A stretch of DNA of 17,790 bases from an uncultured Clostridia bacterium (GTDB taxonomy: Bacteria; Bacillota; Clostridia; Oscillospirales; Acutalibacteraceae): NCBI GenBank assembly GCA_945926705.1, contig CAMEMA010000006.1:1-17790 (forward strand), in the 5' to 3' direction. Position 1 is the stretch's first letter. The number at the start of each line of letters is the position of its first letter. Below, in pieces: positions 1-7,237 of the stretch. Made by a program: the position numbers and the translations under genes. Under the pieces are notes generated by a model that searched no databases, was not told the origin of the DNA, and worked only from the letters and a program-made list of their open reading frames with translations.

Positions 1-14
1 AAAAGGAGGATATT

Positions 15-2090
15 ATGCCAAGAAAAGTATCGCTTGATATGACTCGTAACATAGGAATTATGGCTCATATCGACGCGGGAAAAACCACTACTACCGAACG
101 TATTTTGTTTTATACAGGTATAAATCACAAAATCGGTGAAACGCATGACGGCGCAGCAACAATGGACTGGATGGTTCAGGAGCAAGAACGCGGTATAACA
201 ATAACTTCTGCTGCAACTACGTGTTTTTGGAAAAATCATCGTATAAACATAATTGATACTCCCGGTCACGTGGATTTTACAGTTGAAGTAGAACGTTCTT
301 TGAGAGTTCTTGATGGTTCTGTAACGGTTCTTTGCGCAAAAGGCGGGGTAGAACCTCAGTCAGAGACAGTATGGCGTCAAGCTGACAAGTATGGTGTTCC
401 GAGAATGGCTTATGTAAATAAGATGGACATCATGGGCGCAGATTTTTACAACGTTGTAAAAATGATGAAAGAACGTTTAAAATGCAATGCAGTTCCCATT
501 CAGCTTCCAATCGGTTCTGAGGATACATTTAAGGGTATTATCGATTTGCTTGAAATGAAAGCATATGTTTATTATGATGATCTCGGAAAAGATGTTCGTA
601 TTGAAGAAATTCCCGAAGACATGAAAGAACTAGCTGAAAAATATCGTGCGGACATGCTTGAGCATATTGCTGAAGTAGACGAAGAAATAATGGAAAAATA
701 TCTCGAAGGTGAAGAAATCACAATAGAGGAAATGAAGAAGTGTATAAGGAAATCCACCATTAATAACACAATGGTGCCGGTGACTTGTGGTACTTCTTAC
801 AAAAATAAGGGTGTACAGAAACTTCTCGATGCTATCGTAGATTATATGCCCTCTCCAACAGATGTTCCGGCTATTAAGGGAACTAATCCCGAAACCGAAG
901 AAGAAGAAGAACGTCCTTCATCAGATGAAGAGCCTTTTTCAGCTTTGGCATTTAAAATCGCCACGGACCCGTTTGTAGGAAAACTTTGTTTCTTCAGGGT
1001 ATATTCCGGTACTATAGAAGCCGGTTCAACTGTTTACAACTCAACTAAGGATAATAACGAGAGATTGGGTCGTATTTTGCAGATGCATTCCAACCATAGG
1101 CAAGATATTGAAAAAGTTTATGCCGGAGATATTGCCGCAGCAGTAGGGCTTAAAAACACTACTACCGGTGATACTCTTTGTGATCAAAAACATCCTATAA
1201 TTCTTGAATCTATGGAATTCCCTGAACCTGTTATAAGGGTTGCGATAGAGCCTAAAACAAAAGCAGGTCAGGAAAAAATGGGACTTGGACTTGCAAAACT
1301 TGCAGAAGAGGATCCTACATTCAGAGCATATACCGATGAGGAGACCGGTCAAACTATAATTGCCGGTATGGGTGAACTTCATCTTGAAATCATCGTAGAC
1401 AGACTTTTACGTGAATTTAAAGTAGAAGCTAATGTTGGTAAACCTCAAGTTGCGTATAAGGAAACAATTCGCAAGAGTGCCGATGTCGAGGAGAAATATG
1501 CTCGTCAATCCGGTGGACGCGGTCAGTATGGACATGTTAAAATCAAAGTTGAGCCAAATCCGACGAAAGGTTATGAATTTGTTAATGAAATCGTCGGAGG
1601 AGCTATTCCGAAAGAATATATACCTGCAGTTGACAGCGGTATCCAAGGTGCTATGCTTTCAGGTGTACTTGCTGGATACAATGTTGTAGATGTTAAGGTA
1701 ACACTTTATGACGGTTCTTATCATGAAGTTGACTCCTCAGAAATGGCGTTTAAGATTGCCGGTTCGATGGCATTTAAATCCGCTATGAAGAAAGCAGATC
1801 CGGTTCTTCTCGAGCCTATAATGAAAGTTAGTGTAATAGTTCCTGAAGAGTATATGGGGGATGTTATCGGAGATATAAATTCTCGACGTGGAATGATTCA
1901 AGGAATGGAAGCTATTTCCGGTGCTCAAAGAATTAATGCTCAGGTTCCGCTTTCTGAAATGTTTGGATATGCGACAGATATGCGTTCCAGAACACAAGGA
2001 AGAGGTCAATATACTATGGAACCAAGTCATTATGCGGAGGTTCCGAAATCTGTTTCCGAGCAAATTATTGCAGATAGGAAAAAAGATTAG
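15..2090 (+). CDS. fusA: Elongation factor G
   Basis: Translocation GTPase that moves tRNA and mRNA through the ribosome after peptide bond formation and helps recycle ribosomes. At 691 residues it is full length for the family. The G-domain motifs are all visible: P-loop AHIDAGKTT (17-25), switch RGITI (59-63), DTPGHVD (81-87) and NKMD (135-138). The GVEPQSETVWRQADKYGVPR stretch (111-130) is a classic EF-G signature, and the C-terminal part carries the domain IV and V pattern (GRGQYGHV, then RGMIQGMEA near the end). The ATG at 15 follows a near-perfect AAAGGAGGA ribosome site at 3-11. tuf lies 204 bases downstream on the same strand, the usual end of a str operon, so rpsL and rpsG probably precede the window (inference). 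The gene ends with TAG. No anomaly was seen. Other tetracycline-resistance-type EF-G paralogues are unlikely given the close match to standard EF-G. Confidence 0.98.
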   Translation: MPRKVSLDMTRNIGIMAHIDAGKTTTTERILFYTGINHKIGETHDGAATMDWMVQEQERGITITSAATTCFWKNHRINIIDTPGHVDFTVEVERSLRVLDGSVTVLCAKGGVEPQSETVWRQADKYGVPRMAYVNKMDIMGADFYNVVKMMKERLKCNAVPIQLPIGSEDTFKGIIDLLEMKAYVYYDDLGKDVRIEEIPEDMKELAEKYRADMLEHIAEVDEEIMEKYLEGEEITIEEMKKCIRKSTINNTMVPVTCGTSYKNKGVQKLLDAIVDYMPSPTDVPAIKGTNPETEEEEERPSSDEEPFSALAFKIATDPFVGKLCFFRVYSGTIEAGSTVYNSTKDNNERLGRILQMHSNHRQDIEKVYAGDIAAAVGLKNTTTGDTLCDQKHPIILESMEFPEPVIRVAIEPKTKAGQEKMGLGLAKLAEEDPTFRAYTDEETGQTIIAGMGELHLEIIVDRLLREFKVEANVGKPQVAYKETIRKSADVEEKYARQSGGRGQYGHVKIKVEPNPTKGYEFVNEIVGGAIPKEYIPAVDSGIQGAMLSGVLAGYNVVDVKVTLYDGSYHEVDSSEMAFKIAGSMAFKSAMKKADPVLLEPIMKVSVIVPEEYMGDVIGDINSRRGMIQGMEAISGAQRINAQVPLSEMFGYATDMRSRTQGRGQYTMEPSHYAEVPKSVSEQIIADRKKD

Positions 2091-2294
2091 TTAATATTTA
2101 GATTGATTTTTTTTATCTTAATTGATAGAATCTTAGTTGTGGTTTCTAATTCGGGATTTTAGGGATTAGAGAGTCTAATTTGAAAAACTTTCTATTGTCC
2201 CTGCGATTCCTTGGTTATTATGTATCGTTTAATAAAAAGCGATGCGAGTGGATAATAATTATTTATCCGAAAAAATTAAGGGAGGAAAATTATA

Positions 2295-3497
2295 ATGGCA
2301 AAAGCAAAATTTGAAAGAAATAAGCCCCACGTAAATATTGGTACTATAGGTCACGTTGACCATGGTAAAACAACTCTTACGGCGGCTATTACAAAGGTTC
2401 TAAATCTCGAAGGTGATGCTGAGTTTGTAGATTATGCAAACATCGATAAAGCTCCTGAAGAAAGAGAACGTGGAATTACAATAAACACTGCTCACGTTGA
2501 ATATGAAACTGAAAAACGTCACTATGCACACGTTGACTGCCCAGGACATGCTGACTATGTTAAAAACATGATTACTGGTGCTGCGCAAATGGACGGAGCT
2601 ATCCTTGTAGTATCGGCAGCAGACGGTCCTATGCCACAAACTCGTGAGCACATCTTGCTTGCACGTCAGGTAGGCGTTCCGAGTATCGTAGTGTTTATGA
2701 ATAAAGTTGATCAAGTAGACGATGAAGAATTGCTCGATTTAGTGGAGATGGAAATCCGTGATCTTTTGACCGAATATGGATTCCCGGGAGACGATACTCC
2801 TATCATTAAAGGTTCAGCTCTTAAAGTTCTCGAATCTACTTCTAAAGATTCTACAGCACCGGAGTACAAATGTATTCTTGATCTCATGAAGGCTGTTGAC
2901 GATTTTGTACCAACACCTGAAAGAAAAGCAGATCAACCATTCTTAATGCCTGTTGAGGATGTATTTACTATTACAGGACGCGGAACAGTTGCTACCGGAA
3001 GAGTAGAACGTGGACAACTCAAAATGAACGAAGAAGTTGAACTCGTAGGACTTACTGAAGAACGTAGAAAAGTTGTTGTAACCGGTATTGAAATGTTCAG
3101 AAAACTTCTTGATTACGCTGAAGCAGGAGACAACGTAGGTGTACTTCTTCGTGGTGTACAAAGAGAAGAAATTCAACGCGGTCAAGTTCTTGCTAAGCCG
3201 GGAACAATCAATCCTCACACCAAATTCAGAGGTCAAGTGTATGTATTGACTAAAGATGAAGGCGGACGTCATACTCCATTCTTTAACAACTATCGTCCTC
3301 AGTTCTATTTCAGAACAACTGACGTTACCGGTGTAATTAAACTTCCGGAAGGAACTGAAATGTGTATGCCGGGAGATAACGTTGTAATGGATGTTGAACT
3401 CATTACACCTATCGCAATTGAAGAAGGACTTCGTTTTGCAATACGCGAAGGCGGACGTACAGTTGGTTCAGGTGTTGTAACTGAAATACTGGGTTAA
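2295..3497 (+). CDS. tuf: Elongation factor Tu
   Basis: GTPase that delivers aminoacyl-tRNA to the ribosomal A site. At 400 residues it has normal length. Motifs: GHVDHGKT (19-26), RGITIN (59-64), DCPGHADY (81-88) and NKVD (136-139). Domain II (TGRGTVATGRVERG) and domain III (RPQFYFRTTDVTG, ending GRTVGSGVVTEILG) are intact. One small peculiarity is FFNNYRP in domain III, where the usual form is FFNGYRP. The ATG follows AAGGGAGG with good spacing. The 204 bases between fusA and tuf hold no gene. They contain a small GGATAA/TTATCC dyad just before the ribosome site, but I could not place a convincing promoter there, so tuf may be read through from fusA. Transcription ends at the strong hairpin 20 bases after the stop. 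Confidence 0.98.
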   Translation: MAKAKFERNKPHVNIGTIGHVDHGKTTLTAAITKVLNLEGDAEFVDYANIDKAPEERERGITINTAHVEYETEKRHYAHVDCPGHADYVKNMITGAAQMDGAILVVSAADGPMPQTREHILLARQVGVPSIVVFMNKVDQVDDEELLDLVEMEIRDLLTEYGFPGDDTPIIKGSALKVLESTSKDSTAPEYKCILDLMKAVDDFVPTPERKADQPFLMPVEDVFTITGRGTVATGRVERGQLKMNEEVELVGLTEERRKVVVTGIEMFRKLLDYAEAGDNVGVLLRGVQREEIQRGQVLAKPGTINPHTKFRGQVYVLTKDEGGRHTPFFNNYRPQFYFRTTDVTGVIKLPEGTEMCMPGDNVVMDVELITPIAIEEGLRFAIREGGRTVGSGVVTEILG

Positions 3498-3518
3498 AAT
3501 AGTTTGATGTCTATAAAG

Positions 3519-3548
3519 TCTATCCACAATTTTGTGGGTAGATTTTTT
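3519..3548 (+). terminator. Rho-independent terminator after tuf
   Basis: A ten-base stem, TCTATCCACA (3519-3528) with TGTGGGTAGA (3533-3542), has a single T-G wobble and a four-base loop. It is followed directly by six T residues (3543-3548). It sits 21 bases after the tuf stop and should end the fusA-tuf transcript. Confidence 0.92.
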
Positions 3549-3552
3549 ATGC

Positions 3553-3592
3553 AAAAAATAAAAAATCTGCAGTCAACTTTTGTCAACTGCAG
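3553..3592 (-). terminator. Rho-independent terminator of the minus-strand gene pair
   Basis: CTGCAGT (3567-3573) pairs with ACTGCAG (3586-3592). Read on the minus strand the hairpin is followed by a long T-rich run (the complement of 3553-3566). It lies about 140 bases after the stop of the minus-strand gene at 3731 and faces the tuf terminator, so together they separate two convergent units. Confidence 0.75.
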
Positions 3593-3634
3593 TTTCATTA
3601 TTGAAATTTCTTTATACAATGCTTTGGTTTACTA

Positions 3635-3664
3635 TTCCCATTAACTATAAGAAGTTAGTGGGGA
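3635..3664. repeat. Twelve-pair inverted repeat of unknown role
   Basis: TTCCCATTAACT (3635-3646) and AGTTAGTGGGGA (3653-3664) form a twelve-pair stem with two G-T wobbles and a six-base loop. No T-run follows on either strand, so it is not an ordinary terminator. It lies in the 3' region of the minus-strand gene at 3731, where it could protect the transcript end, but this is a guess. Confidence 0.6.
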
Positions 3665-3730
3665 TGTTTTAGCAACTTTTTATCGGAGCTTTCCAAGAGA
3701 TATATCTGCATTAGATAGCTCTTAATTTAC

Positions 3731-4213
3731 TTACAAAAATTTTTCTATAGCCATAACTGCAAGTGCCGATGATGTTGCTATACAAGCATACTTAAGCATA
3801 TTATTCTTGAAATTTGAGACAAGGTTTTCACTTTTTAATTTGTTTTCTAATGTATTGGGGTTAAGTTTAAAATCCATTTTTTGTTTTACATCATCGCACA
3901 CTTTTTTACAGATACTCTCAGGTGTTTTACACTCTTTAAAATCATTTGGATTTAATTTTTCGATATAATCATTTAATTTTTCTATGAATTTTTCTTTTTC
4001 CTCTTTGTCCGTATCATTAATTCCACTTGGTGATTCCTTTACTATACCGCTCTCTTTGCCACCATCTCTAATATTATCTATACCTAATTCTTTTTCCAGG
4101 TATTCTTTAACGTCACGCTCATTCACCGTGAATTTTTTAGAAAGTTTTGCACTAAGATTATCTATCAATGTGCTTAATTGTACAATATTTGCTAATTCTT
4201 TGACAGTTGCCAT
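3731..4213 (-). CDS. Hypothetical Lys-rich protein with hydrophobic C-terminus
   Basis: I do not recognise this 160-residue protein. It begins MATVKELANIVQL, followed by a probably helical segment and a low-complexity polar linker rich in Gly, Ser, Glu and Lys. A second charged region contains three cysteines (KECKTPESICKKVCDD). The last 24 residues carry an uninterrupted hydrophobic stretch (YACIATSSALAVMAI) ending EKFL, which looks like a tail anchor with the bulk of the protein in the cytoplasm. The ATG at 4213 was preferred over the in-frame ATG six codons upstream (4231) because AAAGGTG lies at proper distance before the former. It runs in the same direction as the double-glycine precursor gene, 96 bases after it, with no obvious promoter between, so the two are probably co-transcribed. 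A role in immunity or handling of that peptide is possible but unproven. Confidence 0.75.
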   Translation of the reverse strand: MATVKELANIVQLSTLIDNLSAKLSKKFTVNERDVKEYLEKELGIDNIRDGGKESGIVKESPSGINDTDKEEKEKFIEKLNDYIEKLNPNDFKECKTPESICKKVCDDVKQKMDFKLNPNTLENKLKSENLVSNFKNNMLKYACIATSSALAVMAIEKFL

Positions 4214-4309
4214 TTTTAACACACCTTTCATTTTTTTATGATTTATTGAAAAACTAATTTAAATGCATTAACGATATTGGTTTTGGCTTTTCTGCGATTT
4301 AATTCATCT

Positions 4310-4708
4310 TCATCTTAAGTTATCGAATGACTTTAATGCCAGATAACGTGTAAGCCGAGAAGGGTTGTTCCTTTCGGAATCGTGTAAATATCTAAGCTGA
4401 TGCCAGTTTAATTTTTTTGGGCTTTGCTTAAATGTTCTTGTAGCTGAGTCAATACATGATTGTTTTGTTGAGAATCTCTCAATTACGTTACCTTTTTTAT
4501 CAATAACCTCCCATGGCCGATCGTCGTTTCGCTCGCGAGTTCGATTATGGTAGATGTATCCTCCGGATATTTCTTCTAAATTTTCCGGATTCAAAGAACC
4601 GGCATCTGTTCTTTCATCAGAGTTATTAATAACTTCATTTTTATTGTTTTCACAAGAGCTATTAATAATCTCATTTTTCTTGTTTTAATCAAACAATGTG
4701 TCATCCAT
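4310..4708 (-). pseudogene. Double-glycine-leader precursor peptide gene, interrupted by an in-frame TAA
   Basis: ATG at 4708 follows AAAGGGATG and a consensus promoter, but codon 8 is TAA (4687-4685). The same frame then stays open for another 124 codons, to TGA at 4310. Around residue 50 is LNPENLEEISGG, an excellent double-glycine leader motif (Leu at -12 and -7, Ile at -4, GG at -2 and -1), as used by C39-peptidase exporters. The part after GG, about 82 residues, begins YIYHN, then WEVIDKKGNVIERFSTK and LNWHQLRYLHD. I recall a similar pattern (WEVID..G, then W..L..LR) in small GG-motif proteins of clostridia. TTG at 4594 could serve as a start, but it is the Leu -12 of the leader and has no ribosome site. 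The product is therefore probably lost, made by readthrough, or affected by a sequencing error. No exporter or modification enzyme is in the window. Confidence 0.65.
4613..4684 (-). repeat. Two tandem 36-bp repeats within the leader region
   Basis: Copies at 4684-4649 and 4648-4613 (minus strand) are adjacent and in frame, matching at about 30 of 36 positions. They encode NKKNEIINSSCE and NNKNEVINNSDE, lying between the TAA and the double-glycine motif. This looks like a duplication of one 12-residue unit that has since diverged. Confidence 0.85.
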
Positions 4709-4748
4709 TTTAATCATCCCTTTCATTAAATAAAATTTACAATTATAT

Positions 4749-4777
4749 ATTATACATATAATGATAATGTATGTCAA
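4749..4777 (-). promoter_or_regulatory. Perfect-consensus sigma-A promoter for the double-glycine precursor
   Basis: On the minus strand TTGACA (4777-4772) and TATAAT (4754-4749) are separated by exactly 17 bases. Both hexamers match consensus in full. The expected transcript start is near 4742, about 34 bases before the ATG at 4708. Confidence 0.85.
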
Positions 4778-4890
4778 TACAAATTTATAAAAATATAATT
4801 ATTTATTTTAAATCTTATATAATTTAAAATTTAGATTTCTATTATAATAATTGTTTTTCTATATTTTCATAAATAAGTTTTTATTATTCG

Positions 4891-4937
4891 GCAATTGTCA
4901 ATATTTTATTGACGTTGCATATAGTATGATTTAAAAT
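4891..4937 (+). promoter_or_regulatory. metK promoter with an overlapping dyad
   Basis: TTGACG (4909-4914), a 17-base spacer and TAAAAT (4932-4937) form a good sigma-A-type promoter about 50 bases before metK. The -35 box lies inside an inverted repeat: GTCAAT (4897-4902) and ATTGAC (4908-4913), extended by GCAA (4891-4894) and TTGC (4915-4918). That could be an operator. I found no SAM-riboswitch-like leader. Confidence 0.65.
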
Positions 4938-4985
4938 TATATTTAAAAGTTAAATTTAGAATATTTAAGAACGGAGTTATTGGAA

Positions 4986-6176
4986 ATGCCAAGAAAGTTA
5001 TTTACGTCGGAATCTGTCACCGAAGGGCATCCTGATAAATTATGTGACCAGATTTCAGACGCAATTTTGGATGCAATTTTAGAAAAAGATACCAATGCAC
5101 ATGTAGCGTGTGAAGTAACTGCGTGCAAAGGTTTAATTCATGTTATGGGAGAAATTACCACAACATGTTATATAGATATCGATAAAGAAGTTCGCAGAGT
5201 CATTAATAAAATAGGATATAACAATTCAATTTATGGATTTAATGGGAATACTTGCGGGGTTATAATATCTATCAATTCTCAGTCTCCTGATATAGCTATG
5301 GGTGTAGACTGTTCATTTGAGAGGAAAAATGGAAGTAAAGAAGTTAATTATGAAATAGGAGCAGGGGATCAAGGTCTTATGTTTGGATTTGCGTGCGATG
5401 AAACTCCTGAATTTATGCCTCTTCCGATATCTTTAGCTCACAAATTAGCAAAAAGACTTTCTTTTATCAGAAAAAATGGAATTTTATATTATCTTCGTCC
5501 GGATGGAAAAACGCAAGTTACTGTGGAATATGAAAACGATATACCTGTCAGAGTAGATACCGTAGTTGTTTCTTCTCAGCATTCTGAAGAAGTAGGATTG
5601 GAACAAATTCAAAATGATATAATGGAAAAGGTTATTCTTCCGGTTATACCTCAAAAAATGGTTGATAAGAACACTAGGATATTAATAAATCCAACTGGAA
5701 GATTTGTCATTGGCGGGCCGGCAGCTGACAGTGGGCTTACAGGAAGAAAAATCATTGTTGATACTTATGGTGGATATTCTAGGCATGGAGGAGGAGCTTT
5801 TTCAGGTAAAGATGCAACAAAAGTTGATAGATCCGGAGCTTATGCTGCAAGGTATATAGCCAAAAATTTGGTTGCTGCTGGATTAGCGAAAAAATGTGAA
5901 ATTCAACTTGCATATGCTATTGGAGTTTCGTGTCCTGTATCAGTACGTGTTGATACTTTTGGAACTTCTGATGTTTCTGAGGAGTTATTGTCGCACGTTG
6001 TAGGTAAAATTTTTGATTTGCGCCCTTGTGCCATAATAGATAAATTTAATCTTAGGTCTCCAATATATTTTCCTTTGGCTTCTTATGGACAAATGGGACG
6101 TGAAGATTTAAACGTTGGATGGGAAAAAACAGATAAAGTAGAAGAATTAAAAAGGGCAGTAGATATTATGAAATAA
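4986..6176 (+). CDS. metK: S-adenosylmethionine synthetase
   Basis: Makes S-adenosylmethionine from methionine and ATP in the cytoplasm. At 396 residues it has normal length. Signatures: TEGHPDK (12-18, the ATP and metal region), GAGDQG (125-130), DTYGGYSRHGGGAFSGKD (259-276, the second signature with the catalytic lysine region) and KVDRSGAYAARYIAKN after it. The start was set at ATG 4986 because CGGAG lies about nine bases before it; an in-frame TTG two codons upstream is too close to that site. The gene has its own promoter and is followed after 28 bases by pheS, so metK-pheS-pheT look like one transcript. The pairing of metK with pheST is not a layout I know as conserved. Sequence quality is typical of an active enzyme. 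Confidence 0.97.
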   Translation: MPRKLFTSESVTEGHPDKLCDQISDAILDAILEKDTNAHVACEVTACKGLIHVMGEITTTCYIDIDKEVRRVINKIGYNNSIYGFNGNTCGVIISINSQSPDIAMGVDCSFERKNGSKEVNYEIGAGDQGLMFGFACDETPEFMPLPISLAHKLAKRLSFIRKNGILYYLRPDGKTQVTVEYENDIPVRVDTVVVSSQHSEEVGLEQIQNDIMEKVILPVIPQKMVDKNTRILINPTGRFVIGGPAADSGLTGRKIIVDTYGGYSRHGGGAFSGKDATKVDRSGAYAARYIAKNLVAAGLAKKCEIQLAYAIGVSCPVSVRVDTFGTSDVSEELLSHVVGKIFDLRPCAIIDKFNLRSPIYFPLASYGQMGREDLNVGWEKTDKVEELKRAVDIMK

Positions 6177-6204
6177 TTATTTCATTAAAATGGAGGTAAT
6201 GAAT

Positions 6205-7221
6205 TTGAGTACTAATCTGGAATTAGAAATAAAAGCAAAAATGACAGAATTTGAAGGTAAACTTCTTTCTTCCAAAACTCTAAAAGAAGTTTTAAGTTTA
6301 AAAGATGAATATTTGAAAAAATATGTAAAATTGCTTTATTCCAAACTTAAAGATATTAAAGCTGCTGAAGAAAAAAAGCTTTTCGGAAAGTCAGTAAATG
6401 ATTTTAAAAAACACTGTGAAGAAAAAATAGACATTGCATTGAATAAGTTTAATAGCATTGAAAAAAAATCCGAATATGATGTTACAGTTTTCAAGAATAA
6501 TATAAAATTAGGATGCGGTCATCCTTTAATAAAGTTTTATAAAAAAATTGAAAAAGTACTAATGGGAATGGGATTTTCCGTTGTACAAGGACCAGAGATA
6601 GAATTGGATAAGTATAACTTTGAAATGCTTAATATTCCTTCTCATCATCCCGCGAGGGATATGCAGGACACATTTTACGTTTCTTCTCCAAATGTTTTAC
6701 TTAGATCTCATACTTCTTCGGTTCAAATAAGGACTATGGAAAAAATTTCTCCTCCGGTACAAATTATATCTCCGGGCACGGTTTATAGAGTTGATGATAT
6801 AGACCCGCAACATACACCTATGTTTTATCAAATAGAGGGATTAATGGTAGCTGAAAAAATTTCATTTTCCAATTTAAAAGCTGTTTTAATAAGATTGCTA
6901 AAGGAAGTTTTCGGAGAAGAAACCGGAGTAAGATTTCGACCGACTTACTATCCTTATACAGAGCCTAGTGCGGCAATAGATATGTCTTGTACACAGTGTG
7001 GCGGAAAAGGATGCAGAACGTGCGGATATTCCGGTTGGATTACTGTTTTGGGTTCCGGTATGGTTCATCCTAATGTTTTAAAAGTCGTAGGGTACGACAT
7101 AGAAAAATATAGCGGATTTGCTTTTGGACTTGGATTAAATCGCCTTGCACTTCTTTATTATGGACTTGATGAGATTCGTAAATTTTACGAAAATGATATA
7201 AGTCTTTGGAAACAAATATAG
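6205..7221 (+). CDS. pheS: Phenylalanine-tRNA ligase, alpha subunit
   Basis: Catalytic subunit of the alpha2-beta2 enzyme that charges tRNA-Phe. The product has 338 residues, normal for bacteria. Residues 1-90 form the Lys- and Glu-rich N-terminal helical arm. The class II core follows: HPARDMQDTFYV (148-159), motif 2 region GTVYRVDDIDPQHTPMFYQI (191-210) and motif 3 GLGLNRLALLYYGLDEIR (308-325). A four-cysteine cluster (C262, C265, C270, C273), probably a metal or structural knuckle, precedes the GMVHPNVL signature. The start is TTG at 6205: GGAGGT at 6192-6197 is seven bases before it, while the in-frame ATG at 6199 is only one base away. pheT begins 16 bases after the stop, so the two subunits are co-expressed. 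Confidence 0.96.
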   Translation: MSTNLELEIKAKMTEFEGKLLSSKTLKEVLSLKDEYLKKYVKLLYSKLKDIKAAEEKKLFGKSVNDFKKHCEEKIDIALNKFNSIEKKSEYDVTVFKNNIKLGCGHPLIKFYKKIEKVLMGMGFSVVQGPEIELDKYNFEMLNIPSHHPARDMQDTFYVSSPNVLLRSHTSSVQIRTMEKISPPVQIISPGTVYRVDDIDPQHTPMFYQIEGLMVAEKISFSNLKAVLIRLLKEVFGEETGVRFRPTYYPYTEPSAAIDMSCTQCGGKGCRTCGYSGWITVLGSGMVHPNVLKVVGYDIEKYSGFAFGLGLNRLALLYYGLDEIRKFYENDISLWKQI

Positions 7222-7237
7222 AGGAGGGTTGAAAATA

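Noticed and set aside
2091..2294. A separate tuf promoter or regulatory RNA between fusA and tuf
   Set aside because: No pair of hexamers at proper spacing convinced me, and only a small dyad near the ribosome site was seen.
572..3272. Several long open frames opposite fusA and tuf
   Set aside because: They lie wholly inside two highly conserved genes, lack ribosome sites and have no recognisable protein features.
3984..4241. Plus-strand frame rich in Ser, Leu and Phe
   Set aside because: It mirrors the minus-strand Lys-rich gene; composition is what a reverse reading of Lys/Glu/Asn codons gives, and no ribosome site precedes it.
4685..4687. The in-frame TAA as evidence for a reassigned stop codon
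   Set aside because: TAA ends tuf, metK, ispE, metG and others in this window, so reassignment does not fit.
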